NCBI RefSeq assembly: GCF_937920985.1 | Contig: NZ_CALDXR010000025.1 | Coordinates: forward strand, 1 to 34,338 | Direction: 5' to 3' | Length of the DNA stretch: 34,338 nucleotides | DNA from: an uncultured Phascolarctobacterium sp. | GTDB taxonomy: Bacteria > Bacillota > Negativicutes > Acidaminococcales > Acidaminococcaceae | Shown here: positions 9,097-16,812 of the stretch, piece after piece | Layout: every line of letters begins with the position of its first letter | Numbering within the stretch: position 1 is the stretch's first letter | Made by a program: the position numbers and the translations under genes | The notes under the pieces: model-generated | The model's input: only the letters and a program-made list of their open reading frames with translations | The model's database searches: none | What the model was told of the DNA's origin: nothing

Positions 9097-10563
9097 ATGT
9101 TTTTTTGCTTACGTAATACATTGGAGCTTGATGCTGCGCGGCCTGTGAGCGACATGGCCGCATTTTTTGGCTATCAGCCGGCTCCGTCCGCTGCGCTGAC
9201 GCTGACGCTTGCGCGCGAGCACGGCTGCGTCAGCGCCTGCCTGCAAGGTGCGGAGCAAAGCTTTACAGCGAGCGAGCCCTGCAGCGAAGCTGCGGCGAGC
9301 GGCGAGGTAACGCGTTGCGTGAAGCTTGTCGTGCTGAAGGTTTTTGCCGAGCTTACCGGTCTGCAGCCTAAGCTGCCCTGGGGCATTCTCACAGGCGTGC
9401 GCCCGACGAAGCTGGCGCATAAGCTGCTTGACAGCGGCGTAGAGGCTGCAGCCTTGCCGGAATATCTGAGCGAAAATTATTTGCTGCCAATGGCGCAGGG
9501 AAGGCTGCTTGCGGACATTGCTCTGAAGCAGAAGCATATCCTCAGCGACAGTACGCGCCTTACGGATACCGGTATTTATATCGGCGTGCCGTATTGTCCT
9601 TCGCGCTGCAGCTATTGCTCGTTCCCGGCGGGAATTGTGCCGCAGGATGAAGAATCTCAGCAAAACTTTGTAAATATGATTGAACAAGACCTGCAAAATG
9701 TGGTACAATTAATAGGTATGCATAGCTTGCGTGTAAAATCACTTTATATCGGCGGCGGTACGCCTACGAGCCTGAGTGATAAGGTATTTGCACGTCTGCT
9801 GCAGGCAGTGGAACGAAAACTGCTGCAAAGCAACTGCGAAGGCTTGCAGCATCTGCGCGAGTTCACGGTAGAGGCCGGTCGCCCGGACTGCTTCAGTGCC
9901 GCTAAATTGGCGGCGATGGAGGCGGCGGGGGTGAAACGCATCAGCGTCAATCCGCAGAGCTTCCATGATAAAACGCTGCAGCTGATTGGCAGGCGTCATA
10001 GCGTCAGGGATTTTTACAATGCCTATGAGCTTGTGCGCAAAAGCCGGATTCCTGTTGTGAATGTTGATCTGATTATCGGTCTGCCGCAGGAAACGGAGCA
10101 GGAGATTGCATATTCTCTGGAGCAGGCAGTGGAGCTGGCGCCGGAGAATCTTACTGTGCATACGCTTACGCTGAAGCGCAGCGCGCCGCTCTTTCAAAAG
10201 CAGGAGCAGGCAGTGCTTACTACGCAGGCAGCGGAAAAAATGGTGCAGCGGGCCGCTGAGATGGCAGCTGCGATAGGGTTAGAGCCGTACTATCTGTATC
10301 GCCAGCATTATATGCTGGGGCATCTGGCAAACATCGGTTATGCCAAGCCCGGTACGGAAAGTATCTATAATATCCAGATGATGGAGGAACGTCATCCGGT
10401 GATTGGTGTGGGACCTGCATCTGCCAGCAAGGTGCCTTTGCCTGACGGACACCATCTGCATAAACTGAATATGCCGAAAAATGTGGCAGTGTATGGGGCG
10501 CGCCTGCAGGAGCTGGCAGAGCGTCGCCGTGATTTGTTTAATATAGAAGGCACAGACCTGTAA
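9097..10563 (+). CDS. hemZ: Radical SAM coproporphyrinogen III oxidase-like protein HemZ
   Basis: A 488-residue radical-SAM enzyme. The SAM/[4Fe-4S] motif is GVPYCPSRCSYCSFP (CxxxCxxC near residue 167), followed by IGGGTPTSL and EAGRPD, the SAM-binding signatures shared with HemN. The N-terminal 150 residues with WGILTGVRPTKLAHKL are characteristic of HemZ rather than HemN/HemW. In B. subtilis HemZ supports anaerobic haem synthesis, though catalytic proof is thin; no other haem gene is in the window, so the substrate here is uncertain. GGGAG precedes the ATG. The N-terminal part is unusually Ala- and Cys-rich and GC-rich compared with its neighbours. Confidence 0.9.
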   Translation: MFFCLRNTLELDAARPVSDMAAFFGYQPAPSAALTLTLAREHGCVSACLQGAEQSFTASEPCSEAAASGEVTRCVKLVVLKVFAELTGLQPKLPWGILTGVRPTKLAHKLLDSGVEAAALPEYLSENYLLPMAQGRLLADIALKQKHILSDSTRLTDTGIYIGVPYCPSRCSYCSFPAGIVPQDEESQQNFVNMIEQDLQNVVQLIGMHSLRVKSLYIGGGTPTSLSDKVFARLLQAVERKLLQSNCEGLQHLREFTVEAGRPDCFSAAKLAAMEAAGVKRISVNPQSFHDKTLQLIGRRHSVRDFYNAYELVRKSRIPVVNVDLIIGLPQETEQEIAYSLEQAVELAPENLTVHTLTLKRSAPLFQKQEQAVLTTQAAEKMVQRAAEMAAAIGLEPYYLYRQHYMLGHLANIGYAKPGTESIYNIQMMEERHPVIGVGPASASKVPLPDGHHLHKLNMPKNVAVYGARLQELAERRRDLFNIEGTDL

Positions 10564-10595
10564 TAGGCGCAAGTGCCGTTAGGAGAGGATAGACT

Positions 10596-11855
10596 ATGCT
10601 GACAACAGCACCCAGAGGTACGAAGGATATTATGCCTTCTGACGTTAACGCATGGCGTTATCTGGAAGAAACCATGCGCAAGATTTGCGCACAATATGGC
10701 TACAAAGAAATCAGAACTCCTGTGTTTGAGCATACAGAGCTGTTCCAACGCGGTATCGGTGATACCACCGACGTTGTTGAAAAGGAAATGTATACCTTTA
10801 CCGACCGTGGTAACCGCAGTATTACCCTGCGTCCGGAAAACACCGCCAGTGCTGTCCGCGCTTACGTTGAGCATAAGCTGAGCAAGGATGACGCTGCCAC
10901 GAAGTTCTATTACATCGGACCTATGTTCCGTTATGACCGTCCGCAGGCAGGCCGTCTGCGTGAGTTCCACCAGTTCGGTGTGGAAGCTTTGGGCGTAACC
11001 GGTCCGAATGTCGATGCGGAAATTATTCTGCTGGCTGTGCAGGTACTGCAGAGCCTGGGCCTGAAGGATTTGAAGCTGAAAATCAATTCCGTAGGCTGCC
11101 CCAAATGCCGTCCGCAGCACAGAGAAAAGCTGCAGGCTTTCTTTAAGCCTAATTTTGACGAGCTGTGCAAGGATTGCCAGGGCCGCTTCGACCGCAATCC
11201 GCTGCGCCTTTTGGACTGCAAAAATCCGCATTGCCATGAGCTGGGCGAGGGCGCACCGAGCCTGGAGGAATGCCTGTGCGATGAATGCAAGGAACACTTT
11301 GAGGGCCTGAAGCAGCTGCTGACCGCTGCAGGTGTTGAATATGAGGTTGACCACAATCTTGTGCGTGGCCTTGATTATTATACAAAAACTGCTTTTGAAA
11401 TCCAGTACGCTCCGCTGGGCGCACAAAGCGCTGTTTGCGGCGGCGGCCGTTACGACGGACTGGTACAGGAAATCAGTGGTGACGAAGCCCGCCCCGGCAT
11501 CGGCTTTGCTATGGGTATGGAGCGCGTGCTGCTGGCTCTGGAGAAGCAGAATCTGCTGCCCGAATTTGATGAAAGCATTGACGCATATGTTGTCTGCCCC
11601 AAGCAGGAAAACTTTGCGCTGGCCTTCAAAACCGCCATTGATCTGCGTCGCGCAGGCTTTAAAGTTGAATACGACTTTAACGGCCGCAGCATGAAGTCCC
11701 AGATGAAGCAGGCCAACAAATTCCAAGCTAAGCAAGTGTTAATATTTGGCGAGGATGAGCTCAGCCGTAATGCCGTTACTGTGCGTAACATGGCAACAAG
11801 CGAGCAACATGAAATCGCTGTTAATGATATTATTAGTTATTTCAATACTTTATAA
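10596..11855 (+). CDS. hisS: Histidyl-tRNA synthetase
   Basis: A 419-residue class II aminoacyl-tRNA synthetase that charges tRNA-His. Motifs: TAPRGTKDIMPSD at the N-terminus, ITLRPENTASAVRAY, motif 2 FRYDRPQAGRLREFHQ, the His-A signature VRGLDYYTKTAFE, GGGRYDGL, and motif 3 GIGFAMGMERVLLAL. The C-terminal 90 residues are the anticodon-binding Rossmann-like domain. Cysteines at CPKC and CDECKE in the insertion are worth noting as a possible small metal site. AGGAGAGG precedes the ATG. No T-box leader is seen. It is 15 nt upstream of aspS, the usual Firmicutes pair. Confidence 0.97.
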   Translation: MLTTAPRGTKDIMPSDVNAWRYLEETMRKICAQYGYKEIRTPVFEHTELFQRGIGDTTDVVEKEMYTFTDRGNRSITLRPENTASAVRAYVEHKLSKDDAATKFYYIGPMFRYDRPQAGRLREFHQFGVEALGVTGPNVDAEIILLAVQVLQSLGLKDLKLKINSVGCPKCRPQHREKLQAFFKPNFDELCKDCQGRFDRNPLRLLDCKNPHCHELGEGAPSLEECLCDECKEHFEGLKQLLTAAGVEYEVDHNLVRGLDYYTKTAFEIQYAPLGAQSAVCGGGRYDGLVQEISGDEARPGIGFAMGMERVLLALEKQNLLPEFDESIDAYVVCPKQENFALAFKTAIDLRRAGFKVEYDFNGRSMKSQMKQANKFQAKQVLIFGEDELSRNAVTVRNMATSEQHEIAVNDIISYFNTL

Positions 11856-11870
11856 GTAGAGGTGCTAAAG

Positions 11871-13667
11871 ATGATTAATGAAAAACGCAGCCATCATTGT
11901 GGTGTGCTGACCAAGGAGCAAGCCGGCGAACAGGTTGTACTGTGCGGCTGGGTTGCTAAACGACGTGACCACGGCGGATTGATTTTTATCGATTTGCGTG
12001 ACCGCAGCGGTATCGTGCAGGTTGTTGCCGATCCCGAAAGCGCAGGCAGCAGCTTCAAAACTGCCGAGGACATCCGTAACGAATATGTTATCAAAGTAAT
12101 TGGTAATGTACGTCTGCGTGATGAGGACACCATCAACGAAAACATTCCTACCGGTACTATCGAAGTACTGGCACATGATATCGAAGTGCTGAACGGTGCT
12201 AAAACTCCTCCGTTCTACATTAAAGACGGCATTGACACCGATGAAAACCTGCGTCTGAAATACCGTTATCTGGACCTGCGCCGTCCGGAAATGCAACGCA
12301 ATCTGATTCTGCGTCACAAGGTTGCTAAGCTGATGCGTGACTATCTTGATGATAATCATTTCCTCGAGATTGAAACTCCGATGTTGTGTAAATCCACTCC
12401 GGAGGGTGCTCGTGACTACCTCGTTCCGAGCCGTGTAAACCCCGGCAAGTTCTATGCACTGCCGCAATCTCCGCAAATCTTTAAACAGCTGCTGATGGTA
12501 GCTGGTATGGAGCGTTATTTCCAAATCGCACGCTGCTTCCGCGATGAGGACCTGCGTGCTGACCGTCAGCCGGAATTCACCCAGCTGGACATGGAAATGT
12601 CCTTCATGGAAGTTGACGAAATCCTGGAGCTGATGGAAGGCTTAATCCACCACATCTTCAAGGGTGCTCTGGGCAAGGATATCCAGATTCCTTTCCAACG
12701 TCTGACCTGGGACGATGCTATGGATCGTTTCGGCAGCGACAAACCGGACCTGCGCTTCGGCATGGAGCTGAAAAATGTCAGCGAAGCTGTTAAAGGCTGC
12801 ACCTTCCAGGTATTCAACAATGTTATCGCTAACGGCGGTCAGGTAAAATGCATCAACGTTAAGGGTTATGCAGATATTCCGCGTCGTCAGCTGGACGAGC
12901 TCGTTAAATTCTGCGGCATCTACGGTGCTAAGGGTATGGCTTGGCTGCAATTCCCGGCAGAAGGCGGCGTAAAATCCTCCATCGCTAAATTCTTCAGCGA
13001 TGAAAACATTGAAGCAATCAAAAAGGCTGCTGAAGTTGAAGCAGGCGACCTGCTGCTCTTCGTTGCTGATAAACCGTCCGTAGTTGCAGCTTCTCTGGGC
13101 GCACTGCGTATCGAAATGGCTAAACGCCGTGGTCTGATTGATCCAGATAAGCTGGCTTTCACCTGGGTTGTTGACTTCCCGATGTTCGAGTACAACGAGG
13201 AAGAAAAACGTTATGTTGCAATGCACCATCCGTTCACCGCTCCGCGTGACGAGGACCTGCCGCTGCTGCTGACCAACCCCGGCAAGGTATATGCTAAGGC
13301 TTATGATATGGTTCTGAACGGCACCGAAATCGGCGGCGGTTCCATCCGTATCCATCGCCGCGACGTACAGAAGAAGGTATTCGAAGCTATCGGCCTGTCC
13401 GATGAGGAAGCACAAGAGAAGTTTGGCTTCATGATGAACGCATTCGAATACGGTGCTCCGCCACACGGTGGTCTGGCATTCGGTCTTGATCGTCTGATCA
13501 TGATTATGGCTCAGCGCGATTCTATCCGCGACGTAATTGCTTTCCCGAAAACTCAGAGCGCATCCGATCTGATGACTCAGGCTCCTAACGATGTTGATGA
13601 AAAACAGCTGCGTGAGCTGCACATCAAGACCAGCCTGCTGATGAAGAAGGACAAAGAAGACAAATAA
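11871..13667 (+). CDS. aspS: Aspartyl-tRNA synthetase (bacterial type)
   Basis: A 598-residue class II enzyme: N-terminal OB-fold anticodon domain (CGWVAKRRDHGGLIFIDLRDR), catalytic core with ATPEG-like motif STPEGARDYLVPSR, motif 2 FRDEDLRADRQPEFTQLD, a GAD insertion (about 290-410), and motif 3 GLAFGLDRLIMIM. Start ATG 11871 is chosen because AGAGGTG lies 6 nt before it; GTG 11862 overlaps that site and would add three residues. The His in RRDHGG is the residue found in non-discriminating AspRS of Pseudomonas, whereas E. coli has Leu there, so it may also charge tRNA-Asn. Codon use is strongly biased, as expected for a highly expressed gene. Confidence 0.97.
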   Translation: MINEKRSHHCGVLTKEQAGEQVVLCGWVAKRRDHGGLIFIDLRDRSGIVQVVADPESAGSSFKTAEDIRNEYVIKVIGNVRLRDEDTINENIPTGTIEVLAHDIEVLNGAKTPPFYIKDGIDTDENLRLKYRYLDLRRPEMQRNLILRHKVAKLMRDYLDDNHFLEIETPMLCKSTPEGARDYLVPSRVNPGKFYALPQSPQIFKQLLMVAGMERYFQIARCFRDEDLRADRQPEFTQLDMEMSFMEVDEILELMEGLIHHIFKGALGKDIQIPFQRLTWDDAMDRFGSDKPDLRFGMELKNVSEAVKGCTFQVFNNVIANGGQVKCINVKGYADIPRRQLDELVKFCGIYGAKGMAWLQFPAEGGVKSSIAKFFSDENIEAIKKAAEVEAGDLLLFVADKPSVVAASLGALRIEMAKRRGLIDPDKLAFTWVVDFPMFEYNEEEKRYVAMHHPFTAPRDEDLPLLLTNPGKVYAKAYDMVLNGTEIGGGSIRIHRRDVQKKVFEAIGLSDEEAQEKFGFMMNAFEYGAPPHGGLAFGLDRLIMIMAQRDSIRDVIAFPKTQSASDLMTQAPNDVDEKQLRELHIKTSLLMKKDKEDK

Positions 13668-13724
13668 GCACTTTAGACCGCTTCTGTCAAGAGGATAAAG
13701 CAAAATAAATATTCAAAAATTTTT

Positions 13725-13755
13725 AATGGAAGCGTTGAAAAACGCTTCCATTTTT
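13725..13755 (+). terminator. Rho-independent terminator after aspS
   Basis: A perfect 12-bp stem (AATGGAAGCGTT at 13725-13736 with its complement at 13741-13752), a GAAA tetraloop and a T run. It ends the lapA-to-aspS run. Confidence 0.93.
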
Positions 13756-13809
13756 GGTATTATATGTATGTCGATAGAAGTTAAAGACAATTGAAGAATA
13801 GTTGTTAAT

Positions 13810-13998
13810 TATACCCCTGCGATGTTCGTTACATTGCTCCAAAGGTTTTGAGCCAACACTCTAACCTAGGGAGCCTGATACTCCTTCTTTCAAAAACATG
13901 CCTCCTTTGAGTGGACGTTTGCGATTGGTAGGGAAGGCACCCACCTGCACATGCAGGTTCAAAACACGGAGCTGGACGGCATTGTGGGGATTAATTTT
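13810..13998 (+). ncRNA. ssrS: 6S RNA (RNA polymerase-binding regulatory RNA)
   Basis: About 190 nt. The ends pair in a long closing stem: GCGATG (13819-13824) with CATTGT (13980-13985), CCC (13815-13817) with GGG (13987-13989), and AATTA (13807-13811) with TAATT (13992-13996). Inside are sequences typical of Firmicutes 6S RNA: GGTTTTGAGCCAACACT, TAACCTAGGGAGCCTGA, and near the 3' side CACCCACCTG...CAGGTTCAAAACACGG with an ACCTGC/GCAGGT hairpin. A T run (13995-13999) ends it. Position agrees with B. subtilis bsrA, which lies directly after aspS. 6S RNA mimics an open promoter and holds sigma-A RNA polymerase in stationary phase. Exact ends and promoter were not settled. This fills most of the 400-nt gap between aspS and the antitoxin gene. 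Confidence 0.88.
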
Positions 13999-14006
13999 TG
14001 CCAAAA

Positions 14007-14045
14007 ATCAATGTATTGCGTTTTGCAATACATTGATGCTATAAT
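14007..14045 (+). promoter_or_regulatory. Toxin-antitoxin promoter with palindromic operator
   Basis: A 13-bp perfect inverted repeat (ATCAATGTATTGC at 14007-14019, complement at 14025-14037, 5-nt centre) covers a TTGCGT -35-like box (14016-14021) and the spacer. An extended -10, TGCTATAAT, follows at 14037-14045 (18-nt spacer). A ribbon-helix-helix antitoxin, alone or with its toxin, would be expected to bind here and repress its own operon. Confidence 0.8.
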
Positions 14046-14067
14046 GAGTGTGAAAGGTGGGATTACT

Positions 14068-14367
14068 ATGGTAGCCAAAAGTGCAAATGTAAGTGTAAGA
14101 GTTGAGCCTGATATTAAAGCTCAGGCAGAGGCAATCTTAGAACAATTAGGTATTTCTGCATCATCGTTTATTAACATGACTTATAGGCAGGTTATCCTGA
14201 AACGTGGTATACCTTTTGCTGTTACCATACCGCATAGCTTGCCGACACGCGATTCTATGAGTGATGAAGAATTTGAGCAAATGATTAGTGCCAGCTTGGA
14301 GCAGGCTAAAAGAGGAGAGAGTATTCCTTTTGGAGAAGCAATGGATAAGCTTATGCGAGGTCTGTAG
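14068..14367 (+). CDS. RelB/DinJ-family antitoxin
   Basis: A 99-residue antitoxin. Residues 6-45 (VSVRVEPDIKAQAEAILEQL, then GISASSFINMTYRQVILKRGIPF) match the ribbon-helix-helix DNA-binding/dimer region of RelB/DinJ, and the acidic C-terminal half should wrap the toxin. Start ATG 14068 is preceded by AAAGGTGG; an upstream in-frame ATG at 13951 would run through the 6S RNA gene and the operator and is rejected. The toxin gene begins 3 nt after its stop. AT-richer base use than aspS and rarA suggests later acquisition. Confidence 0.9.
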   Translation: MVAKSANVSVRVEPDIKAQAEAILEQLGISASSFINMTYRQVILKRGIPFAVTIPHSLPTRDSMSDEEFEQMISASLEQAKRGESIPFGEAMDKLMRGL

Positions 14368-14370
14368 CTA

Positions 14371-14706
14371 ATGGAAAAACAGTACAGAGTTAATATTACG
14401 CATGATGCTTATAGGCAGATGGAAACAATCAGAGATTATATAGCTTATGAGCTGATGTCACCGAAAGCTGCCAAAAATCTTTTGGCGACTTTTAGAAAAG
14501 AAATTTTGCTTTTACAGTGGACTCCTGGTATGTATGCTTTAGTTGAGGAAGCAAATTGCAGAAAAAAAGGTGTGCGTAGATTTCCTGTGAAGAATTTCCT
14601 GGTTTATTATTGGATTGATGAATATAATAAATTAGTGAATGTAATCGCAGTTATTTATGCCAGAAGAGATCAGCTCAAGCAATTAGAGAATCTGGATTTG
14701 GAATAA
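14371..14706 (+). CDS. RelE/ParE-superfamily toxin
   Basis: A 111-residue toxin of a type II pair. The N-terminal helix pair (ITHDAYRQMETIRDYIAYEL), the central PGM...CRKKGVRRFPVKNFLVYYWID strand region and the C-terminal VIYARRDQ are the layout of the RelE/ParE fold. RelE members cut mRNA in the ribosome, ParE members poison gyrase; the sequence does not decide between them, although pairing with a RelB/DinJ antitoxin favours an mRNA interferase. The arginines in GVRR and YARRD are candidate active residues. No terminator is seen between it and rarA 17 nt downstream, so toxin transcription may read into rarA. Confidence 0.88.
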   Translation: MEKQYRVNITHDAYRQMETIRDYIAYELMSPKAAKNLLATFRKEILLLQWTPGMYALVEEANCRKKGVRRFPVKNFLVYYWIDEYNKLVNVIAVIYARRDQLKQLENLDLE

Positions 14707-14723
14707 AATAGAGAGTGACGATC

Positions 14724-16010
14724 ATGGAAAATCTATTCGGTAATTTATTTGAAACTGAAAAGCGACAGACAAAGCCTTTGGCTGACCGCATGCGTCCCGA
14801 ACGCCTCAGCGACTTTGTAGGGCAGGAGAACGCCGTGGGCGCAGGCAGTCCGTTGCGCCGTATGATTGAGCGTGATGTGCTGCAGTCCGTACTCTTTTAC
14901 GGACCTCCGGGAACAGGCAAAACAACGCTGGCGAAGGTCATCGCGCATGTTACCGGTGAAAAGTTTGAGGCCATCAATGCCGTTTCCAGCGGTGTGCCCG
15001 AGCTGCGCAAGCTCATCGCCAAGGCGCAGGAGGACAGACGCAACGGATGCGGCCGTACTATCGTGTTTATCGACGAGATTCATCGCTTCAACAAGGCGCA
15101 GCAGGATGTACTGCTTCCCTACGTTGAGAACGGAACGATAGTGCTCATCGGTGCTACTACCGAAAACCCTTTCTTCGAAATCAATTCGCCACTGCTTTCG
15201 CGTATGAAGGTGGTGCGTCTGGAAAAGCTGCAGGCAGCGCAGATTCAGCAGATTTTAGAGCGTGCGATTGCCGACCCGGAGCGTGGTTTTGCCGGCAGCT
15301 TTAAAGCGGAGCCTGAGGCGCTGAGGATTATTGCCGATTTTGCGGCAGGCGATGCCCGCAGTGCGCTGAACATTCTGGAGCAGGCTGAGTTCATGCTGCC
15401 GGAGGAGGGCGAGCGTGTGCTGACGGTGGCAACGCTGCGCAGCGTTATTGGTACAGCGCTGCAGCGTTACGATAAAAAGGGCGACCAGCATTACGATATC
15501 ATCAGCGCCTTTATCAAGAGCATGCGCGGCGGCGATGCTGATGCGGCGCTGCATTATCTGGCGCGTATGATTGAGGGCGGTGAAGACGTGCGCTTTGTGG
15601 CGCGTCGCGTCGTTATCTGTGCGGCGGAGGATGTGGGCCTGGCGGATCCGCAGGCGCTGGTGGTAGCCAACGCTGCGGCGCAGGCTGCCGACTTTGTCGG
15701 CTGGCCTGAGGCGCAGATACCGTTGGCGGAGGCTGTGTGCTATATCGCCAATGCACCTAAGAGCAACACTGCCTATATGGGCATTGCCAAGGCGCGCGCG
15801 GATGTGCGTAACCGTAACTGCGGCAGCGTGCCCAAGCACTTGCGTGATGCGCATTATCCCGGTGCCGCCAAGCTGGGGCACGGCATAGATTACAAGTATC
15901 CGCACAATTTTCCCGGAGGCTGGGTGGAGCAGCAGTATCTGCCTGATGAGCTGGTGGGAACGCGCTATTACATTCCCAGCGGTCACGGTCAGGACAAGGG
16001 GCGCAGATAA
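14724..16010 (+). CDS. rarA: Replication-associated recombination protein A (RarA/MgsA)
   Basis: A 428-residue AAA+ ATPase that works at stalled replication forks. N-terminal PLADRMRPERLSDFVGQ, Walker A GPPGTGKTT, Walker B FIDEIHRFNKAQQD, sensor 1 GATTENP and the arginine-finger region LLSRMKV are clear; the C-terminal half (GGDADAALHYLARMIEGGEDVRFVARR...NTAYMGIAKA...PKHLRD) is the tetramer-forming MgsA C domain. I start at ATG 14724, 8 nt after GAGAG; GTG 14715 is the alternative. B. subtilis rarA likewise lies soon after aspS and the 6S gene, so the toxin-antitoxin pair looks inserted into a conserved order. Confidence 0.96.
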   Translation: MENLFGNLFETEKRQTKPLADRMRPERLSDFVGQENAVGAGSPLRRMIERDVLQSVLFYGPPGTGKTTLAKVIAHVTGEKFEAINAVSSGVPELRKLIAKAQEDRRNGCGRTIVFIDEIHRFNKAQQDVLLPYVENGTIVLIGATTENPFFEINSPLLSRMKVVRLEKLQAAQIQQILERAIADPERGFAGSFKAEPEALRIIADFAAGDARSALNILEQAEFMLPEEGERVLTVATLRSVIGTALQRYDKKGDQHYDIISAFIKSMRGGDADAALHYLARMIEGGEDVRFVARRVVICAAEDVGLADPQALVVANAAAQAADFVGWPEAQIPLAEAVCYIANAPKSNTAYMGIAKARADVRNRNCGSVPKHLRDAHYPGAAKLGHGIDYKYPHNFPGGWVEQQYLPDELVGTRYYIPSGHGQDKGRR

Positions 16011-16092
16011 AAATAGCATAATTAGAAATTTAAGCTATACAGCTAAAATTTGCAGAAATTATTTGTGACGCAATCTAGCATTTTTTCTGTTA

Positions 16093-16124
16093 ATAGTGTA
16101 TACTATACCTATATTATAGACTAT
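16093..16124 (+). promoter_or_regulatory. AT-rich dyad region upstream of the CcpN-like gene (candidate promoter/operator)
   Basis: ATAGTGTATACTAT (16093-16106) is a dyad with one mismatch and ATAGACTAT (16116-16124) is a perfect short dyad; a TATACT -10-like box lies inside the first. The arrangement would suit an operator for the regulator encoded next, but no consensus match was made. Confidence 0.4.
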
Positions 16125-16143
16125 TGTATTAGACAGAAAGGGT

Positions 16144-16812
16144 GTGAAGATCATAGCTTTAAGCAACAGGCAGAAGCAAATTGCTGAAATTGTACGTCTG
16201 GACGGACCTATTACCGGCGAGCATATAGCCGAAAGGCTGAATGTAACCCGCGCTGCCTTACGCAGTGATCTGGCAATCCTTGTTATGGGCGGTATTCTTG
16301 ATGCGAGACCGAAGGTTGGTTATTTTTATACCGGTAAAAATACTTTGGGTATGCTGATGGAAGAAATTTCTGCTATTACTGTGCAGGATCTGCAGTCGGT
16401 ACCGGTAGCGATTAAACATGACAAGAGCGCCTACGAAGCAGTTGTTACCATGTTTCTGGAGGATGTCGGAACGGTGTTCGTGCTGGATGAGGAAGGCATG
16501 CTGAACGGCATTTTATCGCGAAAGGATTTACTGAAGGCTGCTATCAATAATAATGATTTGCGTGATATTCCCGTGGTCATGGTGATGACGCCGATTTCCA
16601 AAATCATTGTGGCTACTCCGGATGAGCCTGCCGCTTCGGCAGCACGCAGACTGATTGATAATGAAATCGACTGTCTGCCGGTAGTCAAAATCATTGATGA
16701 AAAGAAGCGCATGTATCAGGTGCTGGGACGTATCACAAAAACTAATTTTACTCGTCTGCTGGTAGATCTGGCTGAGGGTAAGGGGGGTAATTATCATAAT
16801 AACGAAGCTTAA
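16144..16812 (+). CDS. ccpN: CcpN/YqzB-like transcriptional regulator with HTH and two CBS domains
   Basis: A 222-residue regulator: an N-terminal winged helix (ALSNRQKQIAEIVRLDGPITGEHIAERLNVTRAALRSDLA is its span, residues about 5-45) followed by two CBS domains (about 78-135 and 142-205) that would bind an adenine nucleotide. In B. subtilis CcpN represses gluconeogenic genes (gapB, pckA) and its gene precedes yqfL (ppsR); the same pairing here supports the assignment. Start is GTG 16144 with AGAAAGG directly upstream; no other start codon fits the conserved N-terminus. The end of this gene contains the ribosome site for the next gene. Confidence 0.88.
   Translation: MKIIALSNRQKQIAEIVRLDGPITGEHIAERLNVTRAALRSDLAILVMGGILDARPKVGYFYTGKNTLGMLMEEISAITVQDLQSVPVAIKHDKSAYEAVVTMFLEDVGTVFVLDEEGMLNGILSRKDLLKAAINNNDLRDIPVVMVMTPISKIIVATPDEPAASAARRLIDNEIDCLPVVKIIDEKKRMYQVLGRITKTNFTRLLVDLAEGKGGNYHNNEA
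16779..16788 (+). promoter_or_regulatory. Near-perfect Shine-Dalgarno for ppsR inside the 3' end of ccpN
   Basis: TAAGGGGGGT differs from the full anti-16S match TAAGGAGGT only by G for A (a G-U wobble) plus one extra G. It lies 3-12 nt before a row of ATT, ATC, ATA and ATA codons in the ppsR frame, and no ATG, GTG or TTG follows in that frame until 17024. Confidence 0.65.

Noticed and set aside
10564..10595. T-box leader before hisS
   Set aside because: The gap from hemZ is only 32 nt and has no T-box sequence or terminator.
13951..14067. N-terminal extension of the antitoxin (ATG at 13951)
   Set aside because: It would read through the 3' third of the 6S RNA, the T run and the palindromic operator/promoter; ATG 14068 has its own ribosome site and starts at the conserved domain.
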